Assembly (NCBI GenBank): GCA_963760935.1
Contig: CAVXFB010000003.1
Span: forward strand, 992,001 to 1,056,000
Origin: CAVXFB01 sp963760935
Lineage (GTDB): Bacteria; Planctomycetota; Planctomycetia; Pirellulales; Thermoguttaceae
Reading direction: 5' to 3'
Length of the DNA: 64,000 nt
Under the pieces are notes generated by a model that saw only the letters and a list, made by a program, of their open reading frames with translations, did not search any database and was not told where the DNA came from. The position numbers and the translations under genes are program-made. Shown here piece by piece: positions 45,016 through 53,541 of the stretch. Each line of letters begins with the position of its first letter. Within the stretch, counting starts at the first letter, position 1.

Positions 45016-45831
45016 CTACCGAATTGTCAACGCGACGCTCTTCTCCACCGGCGCGAGCAACAAGGTGGCGCCAATGATCAGCAGGCTCATGGTCCCCGGC
45101 TCGGGAACCGTATATGCAATAGCAAGGTACGGCGCCTGTCCGGAACCGAGAGCCCCCTTCAGCGCGATCTTGCCCTGTAAGCCCGGTTCGATCCCGGGCT
45201 CGAAACGCAGGCCCATTTGACCGCCAGTGGAGATCGCGTCGGCTACAACGGATGTATCGAGATCCCAGCACATCGCTCCTGCCGAATTAAGTTCCCCGGA
45301 CATGCCGGCGACGACGCCCGTCGCAAGTAGGTCGGCGGCGGAAACCTGCCCATCGCCGTGGTACTCGGTGATCGTCAGGTTGGGACCGATGGTTCCATAG
45401 CCCGCAGTCTGCAAGCCGCTTACAAACACATCCAGCTTCGCCCACTGGATCTGTGCGCCTTTCGGAATGGCACTCAGGTCGAACTCGAGCAGTGCCCGTC
45501 CCTTTTCGTATGGCGAATAGTCCCAGTTCATTACGCCCGCGTCCGAGGCGGTGCTGTCTATCGTGAACGCTCCTGCTCCTTGTGCCGACGCTGCAGCAGC
45601 GGCAACGGGCAACTGGTAATATACCAGCGTGGACGCCGCAACCGGACGGACTGTTAGTTCGAGCTTAGGACCGTAGGAACCGAGACTGCTCACGGCATCC
45701 CAGCCCTGCGGGTTGTTGCCCGCGACTATTTGCGCCGAAGGTAGGAAGGTTTGGTGATCATCAACCCTCGGACAGCCCGGGTGATCTCGTAATTGAAGTC
45801 GGTCGTTTCCCCAGAATTGTGATTGAACCAA
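45016..45831 (-). CDS. PEP-CTERM protein, C-terminal part of a frameshifted gene
   Basis: The meaningful sequence runs from about LPSAQIVAGNNPQGWDAV (near 45740) to the C-terminus. It has a DNRLRE-like beta domain (GRALLEFDLSAIPKGAQIQWAKLDVFVSG, NLTITEYHGDGQVSAADLL) and a PEP-CTERM signal VPEPGTMSLLIIGATLLL. The tail after the helix is PVEKSVALTIR, with fewer basic residues than usual. The first 30 residues of this frame are out-of-frame translation of the upstream part. Confidence 0.8.
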   Translation of the reverse strand: MVQSQFWGNDRLQLRDHPGCPRVDDHQTFLPSAQIVAGNNPQGWDAVSSLGSYGPKLELTVRPVAASTLVYYQLPVAAAAASAQGAGAFTIDSTASDAGVMNWDYSPYEKGRALLEFDLSAIPKGAQIQWAKLDVFVSGLQTAGYGTIGPNLTITEYHGDGQVSAADLLATGVVAGMSGELNSAGAMCWDLDTSVVADAISTGGQMGLRFEPGIEPGLQGKIALKGALGSGQAPYLAIAYTVPEPGTMSLLIIGATLLLAPVEKSVALTIR

Positions 45832-46259
45832 CCTATGCCGTTTGTGCCGGCAGTAACGTTGTCCGACACCGTCAGAGCGCCGTCACCAACCGCTAGGCAG
45901 AAATTGTGTTGTCGCACTCCCGAGTCAAAGGAATTGTTCGGGCCGATGCTCCCTGTCAGCCGTGCGACGTCTACCTGGCCGGGCACCAAATCGGCGACGT
46001 TGAACTCCAATACCGTCCGACGTTCCGTGCCGTTGATGTGTCCGATCAACATCCTGTCTTCAACTGCATCGCCATTGGTTGAGTACGAGGTCGGGTCGTT
46101 GTCCACCACGCAGCCCGTTATGACCGGACTGCGTTGCTGCACGACCGCCTGACACACGGAACTGTTCGAAGCGAACCATACGGTCGACACGCTGATTATC
46201 AGGCCGATCGATGCCGCCAAACCGCGTACCCGCGCAACGAAACCATTGGCTGAAAACAT
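45726..46259 (-). CDS. PEP-CTERM protein, N-terminal part of a frameshifted gene
   Basis: 177 residues. Signal peptide (GLAASIGLIISVSTVWFASNSS), then a beta domain of the same general type as the downstream part (TVLEFNVADLVPGQVDVARLTGSIG, FCLAVGDGALTV). It stops at 45726; a one-base shift near 45740 joins it to the next frame to make a single protein of about 410 residues. The gene, its promoter and terminator lie between the two copies of the smc 3' end. Confidence 0.8.
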   Translation of the reverse strand: MFSANGFVARVRGLAASIGLIISVSTVWFASNSSVCQAVVQQRSPVITGCVVDNDPTSYSTNGDAVEDRMLIGHINGTERRTVLEFNVADLVPGQVDVARLTGSIGPNNSFDSGVRQHNFCLAVGDGALTVSDNVTAGTNGIGWFNHNSGETTDFNYEITRAVRGLMITKPSYLRRK

Positions 46260-46575
46260 GGAATCCTCCTCGCTTTGTCAACGCAAGTTGAAAGGGTTTG
46301 GAAGAATGGAGTGGAATCGTGTCTCACGCACCACGCGGGTACCGTAGGGCACGGAACCGCTCTCACGAAGCGAATGCTCGCATCACCGGCGTCAGCCAGT
46401 CCTGGAACCGCGCCTGACACTCGATGGGCAAAGAAGACGGCCGTTGCAAAACGGGCCGACCAAACAATTGCAGAGATTGCGCAGCATCACACCGCCGACC
46501 GCGGCCTGGTAACTCCAGATCACCGACATGCTGCGCTGCCTCTAGCTAACGAGTTACGAAATCGAGAAGCAAATG
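46260..46575 (-). ncRNA. Long leader of the third PEP-CTERM gene, sharing a motif with the LamG leaders
   Basis: About 315 nt from promoter to ATG. On the RNA strand GAGGCAGC (46535-46542) and CAAUCUCU (46472-46479) occur in the same order as in the LamG leaders, but here they enclose an extra hairpin with perfect 9-bp arms (ATGCTGCGC 46528-46536 and GCGCAGCAT 46479-46487). A GC-rich hairpin (CGGCC/GGCCG) follows within about 15 nt, as in the LamG leaders. The rest is not alignable. Low-moderate confidence that it is the same RNA. Confidence 0.35.
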
Positions 46576-46580
46576 GCCAA

Positions 46581-46610
46581 ACTTTAGCAGGGAATAAGAT
46601 GGGCTGTCAA
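46581..46610 (-). promoter_or_regulatory. Promoter candidate of the third PEP-CTERM gene
   Basis: Minus strand TTGACA (46605-46610), 18-bp spacer, TAAAGT (46581-46586). Confidence 0.5.
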
Positions 46611-46661
46611 GCGTTGAGTAGAAAATCTCGCTGGCGGGGGATACGCGATTTTCTTATGAAC

Positions 46662-46687
46662 AGTTGTGCCTGACACAACTAGTTTTT
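46662..46687 (+). terminator. Terminator-like hairpin with no obvious plus-strand gene
   Basis: AGTTGTG (46662-46668) with CACAACT (46674-46680), then AGTTTTTG on the plus strand. No plus-strand gene lies between 44625 and here. Bases 46679-46868 also hold no recognised gene. Confidence 0.45.
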
Positions 46688-46868
46688 GTCGCCAATATCC
46701 ACCAACTCAGCCGTCGGCCGTGCCTTTTCACTGATACGAAATTCGATTTCCCGTTCGCAAGCTGATTCTACCGTGAGGAAGTCGTGAGTAAAGGTGGCCT
46801 CGAAGGTGCGCGGAATCGCCGAGAACTGCCGAGAGCGGTTGTTCCACAATTGGCTACGGGATAGGAAC

Positions 46869-48170
46869 TCAGGCCGCCTCGTCCGCCGCCGGCTCAGAGA
46901 GAATGTGCCCATCCTCGCTGACGTCTTCGAAGCGAACGGAGACTTGCTTCGAAACGCCGGACTCCTGCATCGTTACGCCGTAGACGGTGTTGGCGCAGGC
47001 CATCGTCTTCTTCGAGTGCGTGACGATGATGAATTGCGTCCAAGCCAGAAAGTCCTGGAGCACCTGCGTAAAGCGGTCGATGTTCGCCTCGTCTAACGCG
47101 GCGTCGACCTCGTCGAGCACGCAGAAAGGGCTGGGCCGGCTGCGAAAGATGGCCAATAGCAGCGCCACGCAGGTTAGCGTCTTTTCGCCGCCGCTAAGCA
47201 GCGATATGCTCCGCGGCTCCTTGCCGGGCGGCCGAGCGACAATCTCGATTCCGCTGTCGAGAATGTCCACGTTCTCCTCCAGCACGATGTCCGCGTGTCC
47301 GCCGCCGAACAGGTCGCGAAAGAGCGTCTGAAAATGCCCCTTGACGAGTTCTAACGTCTCCTGAAATAGCCGCCGGCTATCGGTGTTGATCCGATCGATG
47401 ATCTTTTCCAGCGAACCCTTCGCCGACACCAGATCATGATATTGGTCGGCGAGCGTCTTATGCCGCGTTTCGAGTTGTTCGAGTTCATCGAGAGCTTCAA
47501 GGTTCACGTTGCCGAGGCTATTGAGTTTATGCCGCAGATCCTCGATTTCTTGCTGGACTTCCTCCCGCTGACGCTGCTCCTCACCGCTGGGTTCATGTTC
47601 CAGTTGGGCCAACTCGATGCCGTAGTCCTCACGCATGCGATCGGCCAACGTGGTCCGTTCGTGGCGAACTTCGTTGGCGGATAGTTCGATCGCGTGGACC
47701 CGTTCTTCGCACTTGCGGATTTGAGCGTGAACCTTTTGCAACTCGGCCGCCAAAACCGCCCGTTGTTGATGGAAGGCTTCCCGCCGGTTCACCAGTTCGA
47801 TGGTATGCGTCGCAAACGTTTCCTTGTGGACGTACAGGTCGGCGATTTCACCTTCCGCTTGCAGAATGGATCGACGCGCGGCCTCGCACCGTTCGACGCA
47901 CTCGGCCAGCCGCTGCCCCGCCTCTTCGATAGCTCGGTCGCGTTCCTGACGGCTTTCTTCGAATTGCCGCATTCGGGCGCGAAGATTCCGCAGCCGTTCC
48001 TCGCACTTGGCCAATGCCACTTTAATCTCGGTCGTCTCGCGGCTGGCCGCCACTCGTTGGCCTTCCAGCCCGTCGATCTCCTGGCCGAGCTGCGCCATGC
48101 CCGATTCCATCTCGCTCAATTGGCGGTCGAGCTGCTCGCGTTGTGCCCGGGCGTCGGCCAGACTGCTCAA
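46869..48170 (-). CDS. smc: Chromosome segregation protein SMC, C-terminal part (frameshifted gene)
   Basis: 433 residues: the second half of the coiled coil and the C-terminal head with the ABC signature (ISLLSGGEKTLTCVALLLAIFRSRPSPF), Walker B CVLDEVDAALDEANIDRF and the H-loop FIIVTHSKKTM. It joins the upstream frame if one base is removed near 48207 (RADRQHTAALSSLADARAQ reads through). Total SMC would be about 1210 residues, the normal size. SMC condenses and segregates chromosomes as a dimer with ScpAB. Confidence 0.9.
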   Translation of the reverse strand: MSSLADARAQREQLDRQLSEMESGMAQLGQEIDGLEGQRVAASRETTEIKVALAKCEERLRNLRARMRQFEESRQERDRAIEEAGQRLAECVERCEAARRSILQAEGEIADLYVHKETFATHTIELVNRREAFHQQRAVLAAELQKVHAQIRKCEERVHAIELSANEVRHERTTLADRMREDYGIELAQLEHEPSGEEQRQREEVQQEIEDLRHKLNSLGNVNLEALDELEQLETRHKTLADQYHDLVSAKGSLEKIIDRINTDSRRLFQETLELVKGHFQTLFRDLFGGGHADIVLEENVDILDSGIEIVARPPGKEPRSISLLSGGEKTLTCVALLLAIFRSRPSPFCVLDEVDAALDEANIDRFTQVLQDFLAWTQFIIVTHSKKTMACANTVYGVTMQESGVSKQVSVRFEDVSEDGHILSEPAADEAA

Positions 48171-50499
48171 GGCGGCCGTATGCTGGCGATCGGCGCGTAT
48201 GCAGTTCCTCCTCTAGTCCGGCGCGCTGACGATCCAATTGCGTGCGACGCTCTTCGGCCGTAGTAATCACAATCCGGTTTTCGGCTAACGCGTCGAGCAG
48301 CGATTGATGCTCCGTCGAACGTTGTTCGACTTGTTGCTGCGCGTCGGCAATTTCATCGTTCAGCGTCTCAACCGCGCTGCGTGCGGTCTCAATGGCGGTT
48401 TGCCACTCGGTAAGCTGCCCCTGAAGGGCTCGCAACTGGCTCCGCCGCGAAATCAAACCGGACGAGGCGTTGCGCGGCCCGACAACCAGCGTGCCGTCGG
48501 CTTCCAGCAGATCGCCGGCCAGCGTTACGAACGTCAAGCCGCGGCCCGCCGACGCGGCCAAGTGCAGCGCGTGGGAAAGCTTTTCGACGAACCATGTGCG
48601 GCCTAGCAAACGTTGAGCCAACGGCAGGAAGCGAGCCTCCGTCTCCACAAACCGGTCGCTCCGCCCCAGAACGCCCGGCTGTCCCTCTAGCGAGACAGTC
48701 TCAGACCTTTTTGCCGGAAGATACGGCCCAACGTCGTTTTTGCCGTCTAGCCACAGGAAGCCAACACGGCCAGCCAACCGGCCCGATTGATGCTGCAAAC
48801 CGTCGAGCAGTTCCGTGCTCCGCTCTGCCACGATGTGCCCGGCCGCTTGACCCAACGCGATCTCCACCAATGGGGCCGCCTCGACGCTAGCGTGGAACAG
48901 ATCGGCCACCAGCCCACAGACACCGGGAAACGTCGCATCGGCCGGGTCGGCCGCTCGGGCCAGCACTTCTTTCACGCCGTCGCTGACACCGTCATGCCGG
49001 CGCACCAACTCTTCCAACACGGCCGCACGCTCCGACGCTGCGCCGTGACGCTGGAGCAACTGCGACAGTTCGTTCTGCCGGCTCGTTTGCTGCTGCTGAC
49101 GGTCGGCAAGCTGTTCCTTGGCGGACGTCAACCGCTCAGTCTGCTGTTGGCTCTGTTCGGTCAATTCCGCGCGCTGACGCCGGGCGCCGTCCAAGTCTGT
49201 CTGCAAACCGCCGAGGACCTGATCGAGTTCAGCGATGCGCTGTCCGCACCGCTCGCGCAGAGCGGCGGCTGCGGCGGCTTGGCTCTCCAGCGCACTATTC
49301 TCATTGCCCATCGCGGCCGACAGGCGCATCTGCTGCATGTAGGCCGCCCGGCGCTCCTGATTCGCACCGCGCAGGTGATCGAGCGAGGCCATGATTTCCG
49401 TCAGCCCGCGCTCGGCTTCGACCAACCGTTTGGCCGTCTCCTGTTGATCTTCCTCTGCCGCTTCGAGCGACTCGGTCGTTTCCAGCAACTGGCGCTGCAC
49501 GTCGCCGGCCCGGCCGTTCATTGTCACGAGTTGCCTTCGGCAGCGTGAGATTTCCTGTTCGAGGTCGGTCTCGCGACTCCGCCCATGTTCGATCGTCGCT
49601 TCTGCGGCCGCAATGCGCTCGCGATTGCCCGCAATTTGCGATTCGGCCTGCCGAACCTGTTCATTGATTTCGTTGTTCTGCACGTCGAGTTCAAGCAATT
49701 CGGCTTCGAGGCGCTCAGCAGTGGCCGAGGCAGTGTTGCGCCCATCGTTGTGTGTCTCCAATTCGCCGTCGAGTGCGGCCAGCCGATCGCTCAGCCGCTT
49801 CCAATCGACCAAGCCGACTTGGGTCCGCAGCTCTTGCAGTCGATCGGCGTGCTCTTTGTAGCGTCGCGCTTTGCCGGCCTGAATCCGCACGCTGCGCAGT
49901 CTGTTTTCGACCTCATCGACGATGTCGGACAACCGCAAGAGGTTCTGCTCGACCCGCTCCAATCGCCGCAACGCTTCAATCTTGCGAATCTTGAAGCGGC
50001 TGATGCCGGCGGCCTCTTCAAAGATGACCCTACGATCGCGCGCCGACGATTGCAGCAGCACGTCGACCTTGCCTTGCTCGATGACGCTGTACGCCTGCGT
50101 GCCCATGCCGGTGCCGGATAGCAGGTCGCGGATATCGCGGAGCCGAGCGGGGGTGCGGTTGACGAGATATTCGCCCTCGCCGCTGCGATAGACCCGACGC
50201 GTGATGTGCACCTCCGGCGTGTCGACATCCAGCAGGTGCTTGGAATTGTCAAACGTCAGGGTGACTTCCGCCGCATTCGTGGCCCGGCGGCCGCCGGAGC
50301 CGTTGAAGATCACGTCGGCCATTTCACGGCCGCGGAGACTCTTAACGCTTTGTTCGCCCAGCACCCACTTGATCGCGTCGACGACGTTCGACTTGCCTGA
50401 GCCGTTCGGACCGACCACCACCGTGATGCCCTGCGGAAACTCGAACCGGGTGCGGTCGGCAAAGCTCTTGAAACCGACGAGTTCGAGGGCCTTGAGCAT
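48022..50499 (-). CDS. smc: Chromosome segregation protein SMC, N-terminal part (frameshifted gene)
   Basis: About 825 residues. N-terminal head (LKALELVGFKSFADRTRFEFPQGITVVVGPNGSGKSNVVDAIKWVLGEQ with Walker A GPNGSGKS), signature SLRGREMADVIFNG, first coiled coil, the hinge (GVSDGVKEVLARAADPADATFPGVCGLVADLF, RAGRGLTFVTLAGDLLEADGTLVVGPRNASSGLISRRSQL) and the start of the second coiled coil. From about 48207 down the frame is wrong (TRRSPAYGRLEQSGRR). The ATG at 50499 starts the canonical LKALEL; the in-frame codons to 50562 are not SMC-like. Essential in most bacteria, so an assembly indel is the likeliest cause. Confidence 0.92.
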   Translation of the reverse strand: MLKALELVGFKSFADRTRFEFPQGITVVVGPNGSGKSNVVDAIKWVLGEQSVKSLRGREMADVIFNGSGGRRATNAAEVTLTFDNSKHLLDVDTPEVHITRRVYRSGEGEYLVNRTPARLRDIRDLLSGTGMGTQAYSVIEQGKVDVLLQSSARDRRVIFEEAAGISRFKIRKIEALRRLERVEQNLLRLSDIVDEVENRLRSVRIQAGKARRYKEHADRLQELRTQVGLVDWKRLSDRLAALDGELETHNDGRNTASATAERLEAELLELDVQNNEINEQVRQAESQIAGNRERIAAAEATIEHGRSRETDLEQEISRCRRQLVTMNGRAGDVQRQLLETTESLEAAEEDQQETAKRLVEAERGLTEIMASLDHLRGANQERRAAYMQQMRLSAAMGNENSALESQAAAAAALRERCGQRIAELDQVLGGLQTDLDGARRQRAELTEQSQQQTERLTSAKEQLADRQQQQTSRQNELSQLLQRHGAASERAAVLEELVRRHDGVSDGVKEVLARAADPADATFPGVCGLVADLFHASVEAAPLVEIALGQAAGHIVAERSTELLDGLQHQSGRLAGRVGFLWLDGKNDVGPYLPAKRSETVSLEGQPGVLGRSDRFVETEARFLPLAQRLLGRTWFVEKLSHALHLAASAGRGLTFVTLAGDLLEADGTLVVGPRNASSGLISRRSQLRALQGQLTEWQTAIETARSAVETLNDEIADAQQQVEQRSTEHQSLLDALAENRIVITTAEERRTQLDRQRAGLEEELHTRRSPAYGRLEQSGRRPGTTRAARPPIERDGIGHGAARPGDRRAGRPTSGGQPRDDRD

Positions 50500-50672
50500 G
50501 TGAAGGAACAATTCGCGGAATTGTTGTGCGGAGCAATGTGTAGGGTGCGCGAAACGCACCATCCATGGATTAAGGTGGTGCGTTTTACTACGAGGCTTTG
50601 ATTTGTGGGAGCGATTCAGCTGGAACGAATCGGCTTTGGTTGCGGCACACGGAATGTGCCTACTACGGTCGG

Positions 50673-52592
50673 CTATCGTCCTAACATTTTAGCAAAAAAG
50701 CCCTTCTTCGTGTGGGCCTCGTCGTCGGAATCGTCAGCATCGGGCTGTTTCTTGTCGTCGCTATCGCTGGCATTTGCCTCCTTGACACCACCGGAAACCC
50801 CTCTTTTGGCAAACAGGTCGGGCACTGCCCTGGCCGGCGACACCTTGGCATTCTCGGCGTCTGCATCCTTGGTCTCCGCGGCATCCTTGGTCTCCGCGGC
50901 GTCCTCGTGGCTCTCGCCGTCGGCAACTCGATCGTACGCTCGGCCAGCCTCGGGAAGGGCGTCAATTTCGAACCGTGACGTCAACGCCGCGGAGGCCTTG
51001 GCTTCCTGCAACGCCTGAACGACGTCGGGATACGTGCCGCCAAGTTCGACGATGGCCCGGATGACGTCGGCCACGCGAGGCGAAACCGTTCGCTTCTGGT
51101 CCCCTTCTTGCACGGTATACTTACTTACCACAACTTCGTTCCCCGTAAGGCTCGTCACCATGATCTCGTTGCCCGCGTTGACCGCCAGCGGCAAGCCAAG
51201 CTGCTGCGCGGGTCCGAACACGACGATTTCGGGCATACGGCTGCGCGTCACGTGGATCATCGGCGGGCCGGCAACATCGAGGGCATGATACATGAACTGT
51301 CCACCGAGGGTTTCGCCCTTGATCAGAGGATCGTTATCGTTCATTGCCCACAAGGCGCGGAACGCCCCATAGCGCGTCTCGGCACTCGGCGACGAGAGCA
51401 GGTCGCGAAGTTGGTCGTAGGCGGCAAAGTCCTGCATGGTGCTGAGGGCCGAGAGCGCGAAGACTCGAAATGCCGGTTCGTCGCGGGCGATTTGCCCCAG
51501 CGGCTCGGCCGCCTCGCGGCGATCGAGAAACGCCAACGCCTCGGCCGAGTAGAAGCGAACCTCGGCGTTCTTCTCCTGAAGTCCCTTTAAGAGACACTCT
51601 GCACCGTCCACACCGACCGCTTCCAATTGGATGGCCGCATCGGCCGCCGTTTCCGGCACCAGCAGTTGCTGGCCTAGCTCGGCGATTCGCTGCATTCGCT
51701 CAGGCGCTGTTTCAGAGAGTGCCACGGCTCGCACGACCTGCATGTATCGCGTGATGTTGTCTTTGTAGCGCGGATGCACCTGCAATTCGATAAGTTGATC
51801 GTCGATGGCCTTTGCCACGCCGGTCTTGACGCCGTTCTGAAGCGTGTGAAACCGTTTGTTGATGGCGTTGGCAACCTTCGAGTTGAAGACGGCGTGAGTC
51901 ATCCGCGATTTGATTGTCGCCTCGTCGAGTTGTGAATTATCAGCCACGTTGTGGTGGCCAGACGTAAGTACGAGCCCCAACGGCCTTGCCTTCAACGCCA
52001 CGCCGCCGCCGAGAATGCGTCCGCGACACATCTCCACGCGGTCCTTCTTAGGATCCGCAGTCGGGTCAATCATCACCGGCCCTTGGGCCAAAGCCAATAG
52101 ATTGCCGCGATGGATTTGGTTGCTTAGGACGGCCGATTCAGCCAGTCGAGTTTCCAGCAAGAATCCGCCGCGAAGGCTCGTCGTTTCACTCTGCGATGGC
52201 ACGCGGATCTCAATGTCGAAACGATCGCCCTTCTGCACGCCCGGACGCAGTATCCCTTGAACCAACACGAGCGCGACGTCGCCGGAGGAGAGCAGGGCGT
52301 TGGAATTCGTGACGCCGCGCATTTGCATCTCTTCCAAAAGCGCCTCGCGCTGCGGCGAAGGGGCCGGGTCGCTGCCCGTTCCGTGCAGGCCTGTCACAAG
52401 CCCGACGGCATCGACGCGAACCGAATGCATGTTTGTCGGCACGGCAACATCGCCAACGAGCCGAGCCTTGGCTTCTTCCGGTTCCGGATCAGGGCTTTGC
52501 GACCGCATCGTGAGCCCGTTGAACCACGAGCACCCGCCCAATCCCAGGGCGACGATGCCCGACGCAAGCAAGAGGAATTGCCGACGTTTCAT
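50673..52592 (-). CDS. FlgI (P-ring)-like lipoprotein with HEAT-type repeats
   Basis: 639 residues. Lipobox (FLLLASGIVALGLGGC). Residues 40-290 resemble the flagellar P-ring protein FlgI (LVTGLHGTGSDPAPSPQREALLEEM, ILRPGVQKGDRFDIEIRVPS, TSLRGGFLLETRL, LALAQGPVMID), followed by HEAT/armadillo-like repeats (AECLLKGLQEKNAEVRFYSAEALAFLDRREAAEPLGQIA) and an acidic, repetitive C-terminus (EDAAETKDAAETKDADAENAK). Real FlgI is not a lipoprotein and lacks HEAT repeats; no flagellar genes are near. A periplasmic or outer-membrane structural role is inference. Confidence 0.85.
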   Translation of the reverse strand: MKRRQFLLLASGIVALGLGGCSWFNGLTMRSQSPDPEPEEAKARLVGDVAVPTNMHSVRVDAVGLVTGLHGTGSDPAPSPQREALLEEMQMRGVTNSNALLSSGDVALVLVQGILRPGVQKGDRFDIEIRVPSQSETTSLRGGFLLETRLAESAVLSNQIHRGNLLALAQGPVMIDPTADPKKDRVEMCRGRILGGGVALKARPLGLVLTSGHHNVADNSQLDEATIKSRMTHAVFNSKVANAINKRFHTLQNGVKTGVAKAIDDQLIELQVHPRYKDNITRYMQVVRAVALSETAPERMQRIAELGQQLLVPETAADAAIQLEAVGVDGAECLLKGLQEKNAEVRFYSAEALAFLDRREAAEPLGQIARDEPAFRVFALSALSTMQDFAAYDQLRDLLSSPSAETRYGAFRALWAMNDNDPLIKGETLGGQFMYHALDVAGPPMIHVTRSRMPEIVVFGPAQQLGLPLAVNAGNEIMVTSLTGNEVVVSKYTVQEGDQKRTVSPRVADVIRAIVELGGTYPDVVQALQEAKASAALTSRFEIDALPEAGRAYDRVADGESHEDAAETKDAAETKDADAENAKVSPARAVPDLFAKRGVSGGVKEANASDSDDKKQPDADDSDDEAHTKKGFFAKMLGR

Positions 52593-52807
52593 GCTTCCCT
52601 GCACTTTGCCGTAAGAAGAGCCGTAAAAGTAAAATGAGAAGAGCCGCACCGGCATCCTGCCGGTGACATACCAAGCCAGTCGGACGCGGACAATAGTGAT
52701 TTGACTCCGCGGCGTCAAGAGAAAGATAAGACAACTCAGGAGGAATGCGCAAGGGCCGTAGGTCAGGCGGCCCGTGCTGAGCTGATGTGCAGCAGCACTC
52801 CAACGAC

Positions 52808-52846
52808 TTGACGCACTCTACGCATTATTGTACACTTATGTACAAT
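52808..52846 (+). promoter_or_regulatory. Promoter and overlapping palindromic operator of the VapBC-like module
   Basis: TTGACG (52808-52813), 17-bp spacer, TACACT (52831-52836). A 7-bp inverted repeat ATTGTAC-ACTTAT-GTACAAT (52827-52846) covers the -10 box, as expected for autorepression by an antitoxin-toxin complex. GAAGGAG precedes the ATG at 52866. Confidence 0.75.
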
Positions 52847-52865
52847 TAAAAGTGAAGGAGTACGC

Positions 52866-53105
52866 ATGAGAACGGTCACGTTCACAGAGTTCCGAAAACA
52901 TGCGTCAGGGTTGTTGTCTGAGGTGGAACAAGGAAGCAACCTCTTGGTATTGCGCCACGGCAAGCCCATCGCGGAGATTTCTCCACCCGCGTCGCTGCGC
53001 AAGGAGATCCCGTCGTGGAAAAGGCCCGCTTTGCGACTGACCACCACCGGCGCCGGCCTGTCGGCCGCCATTCTTCAGGAGCGCAAGGGTGAGGATGTTT
53101 TTTGA
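52866..53105 (+). CDS. Phd/YefM-type antitoxin
   Basis: 79 residues. N-terminal Phd/YefM DNA-binding fold (VTFTEFRKHASGLLSEVEQGSNLLVLRHGKPIAEISPP); the C-terminal region, expected to bind the toxin, ends GAGLSAAILQERKGEDVF. Overlaps the PIN gene by 17 bases, indicating translational coupling. Likely autorepresses at 52827-52846. Confidence 0.88.
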   Translation: MRTVTFTEFRKHASGLLSEVEQGSNLLVLRHGKPIAEISPPASLRKEIPSWKRPALRLTTTGAGLSAAILQERKGEDVF

Positions 53106-53502
53106 CAGTTCGTCCTTTGCAAAGCGTTACATCGAGGAACGCGGCAGCGCGGCGGTCGAGGCCCTTTGTATGGAAGCGACGGAGCTCGCGTTATGTGTGA
53201 TATGTATTCCGGAAATCATCTCCGCGCTGAACCGGCGAATGCGCGAGCGGGGTCTTTCGCGCCTGCGTTACGACGATGCCAAACGACGCTTGTCGGAGGA
53301 GGTGGAAGACGCCGTGATCGTCAATCTCACCCCCGCGGTCGTCTCAGCTTGTACGAAGATTATCGAGGCCAGCCCCGTTCGCGCCGTCGACGCCCTGCAC
53401 GTGTCTTGTGCGCTCGCGTGGGAAGCCGAACTGTTCGTGTCGGCGGACAAACAGCAGGTATCGGCCGCGCGCAAAGCCGGTTTGGCGACAAAGTTCGTCT
53501 AG
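53089..53502 (+). CDS. PIN-domain toxin (VapC-like)
   Basis: 137 residues, PIN-fold ribonuclease. Acidic site residues are visible in MFFDSSSFAKRYI (first Asp), ICIPEIISALNRR (Glu), AVDALHVSCALAW (Asp) and ELFVSADKQQVSAA (Asp). VapC toxins cleave tRNA or rRNA; the target here is unknown. Overlaps the upstream antitoxin; a second antitoxin gene follows after 39 bases. Confidence 0.92.
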   Translation: MRMFFDSSSFAKRYIEERGSAAVEALCMEATELALCVICIPEIISALNRRMRERGLSRLRYDDAKRRLSEEVEDAVIVNLTPAVVSACTKIIEASPVRAVDALHVSCALAWEAELFVSADKQQVSAARKAGLATKFV

Positions 53503-53541
53503 ATAAGTCGAACGACACCATTATGGAGCTTGGCGTTTGAG

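Noticed and set aside
46679..46912. 77-residue minus-strand frame past the smc stop
   Set aside because: Half of it overlaps smc in a different frame and the remainder has no recognisable domain; not enough support.
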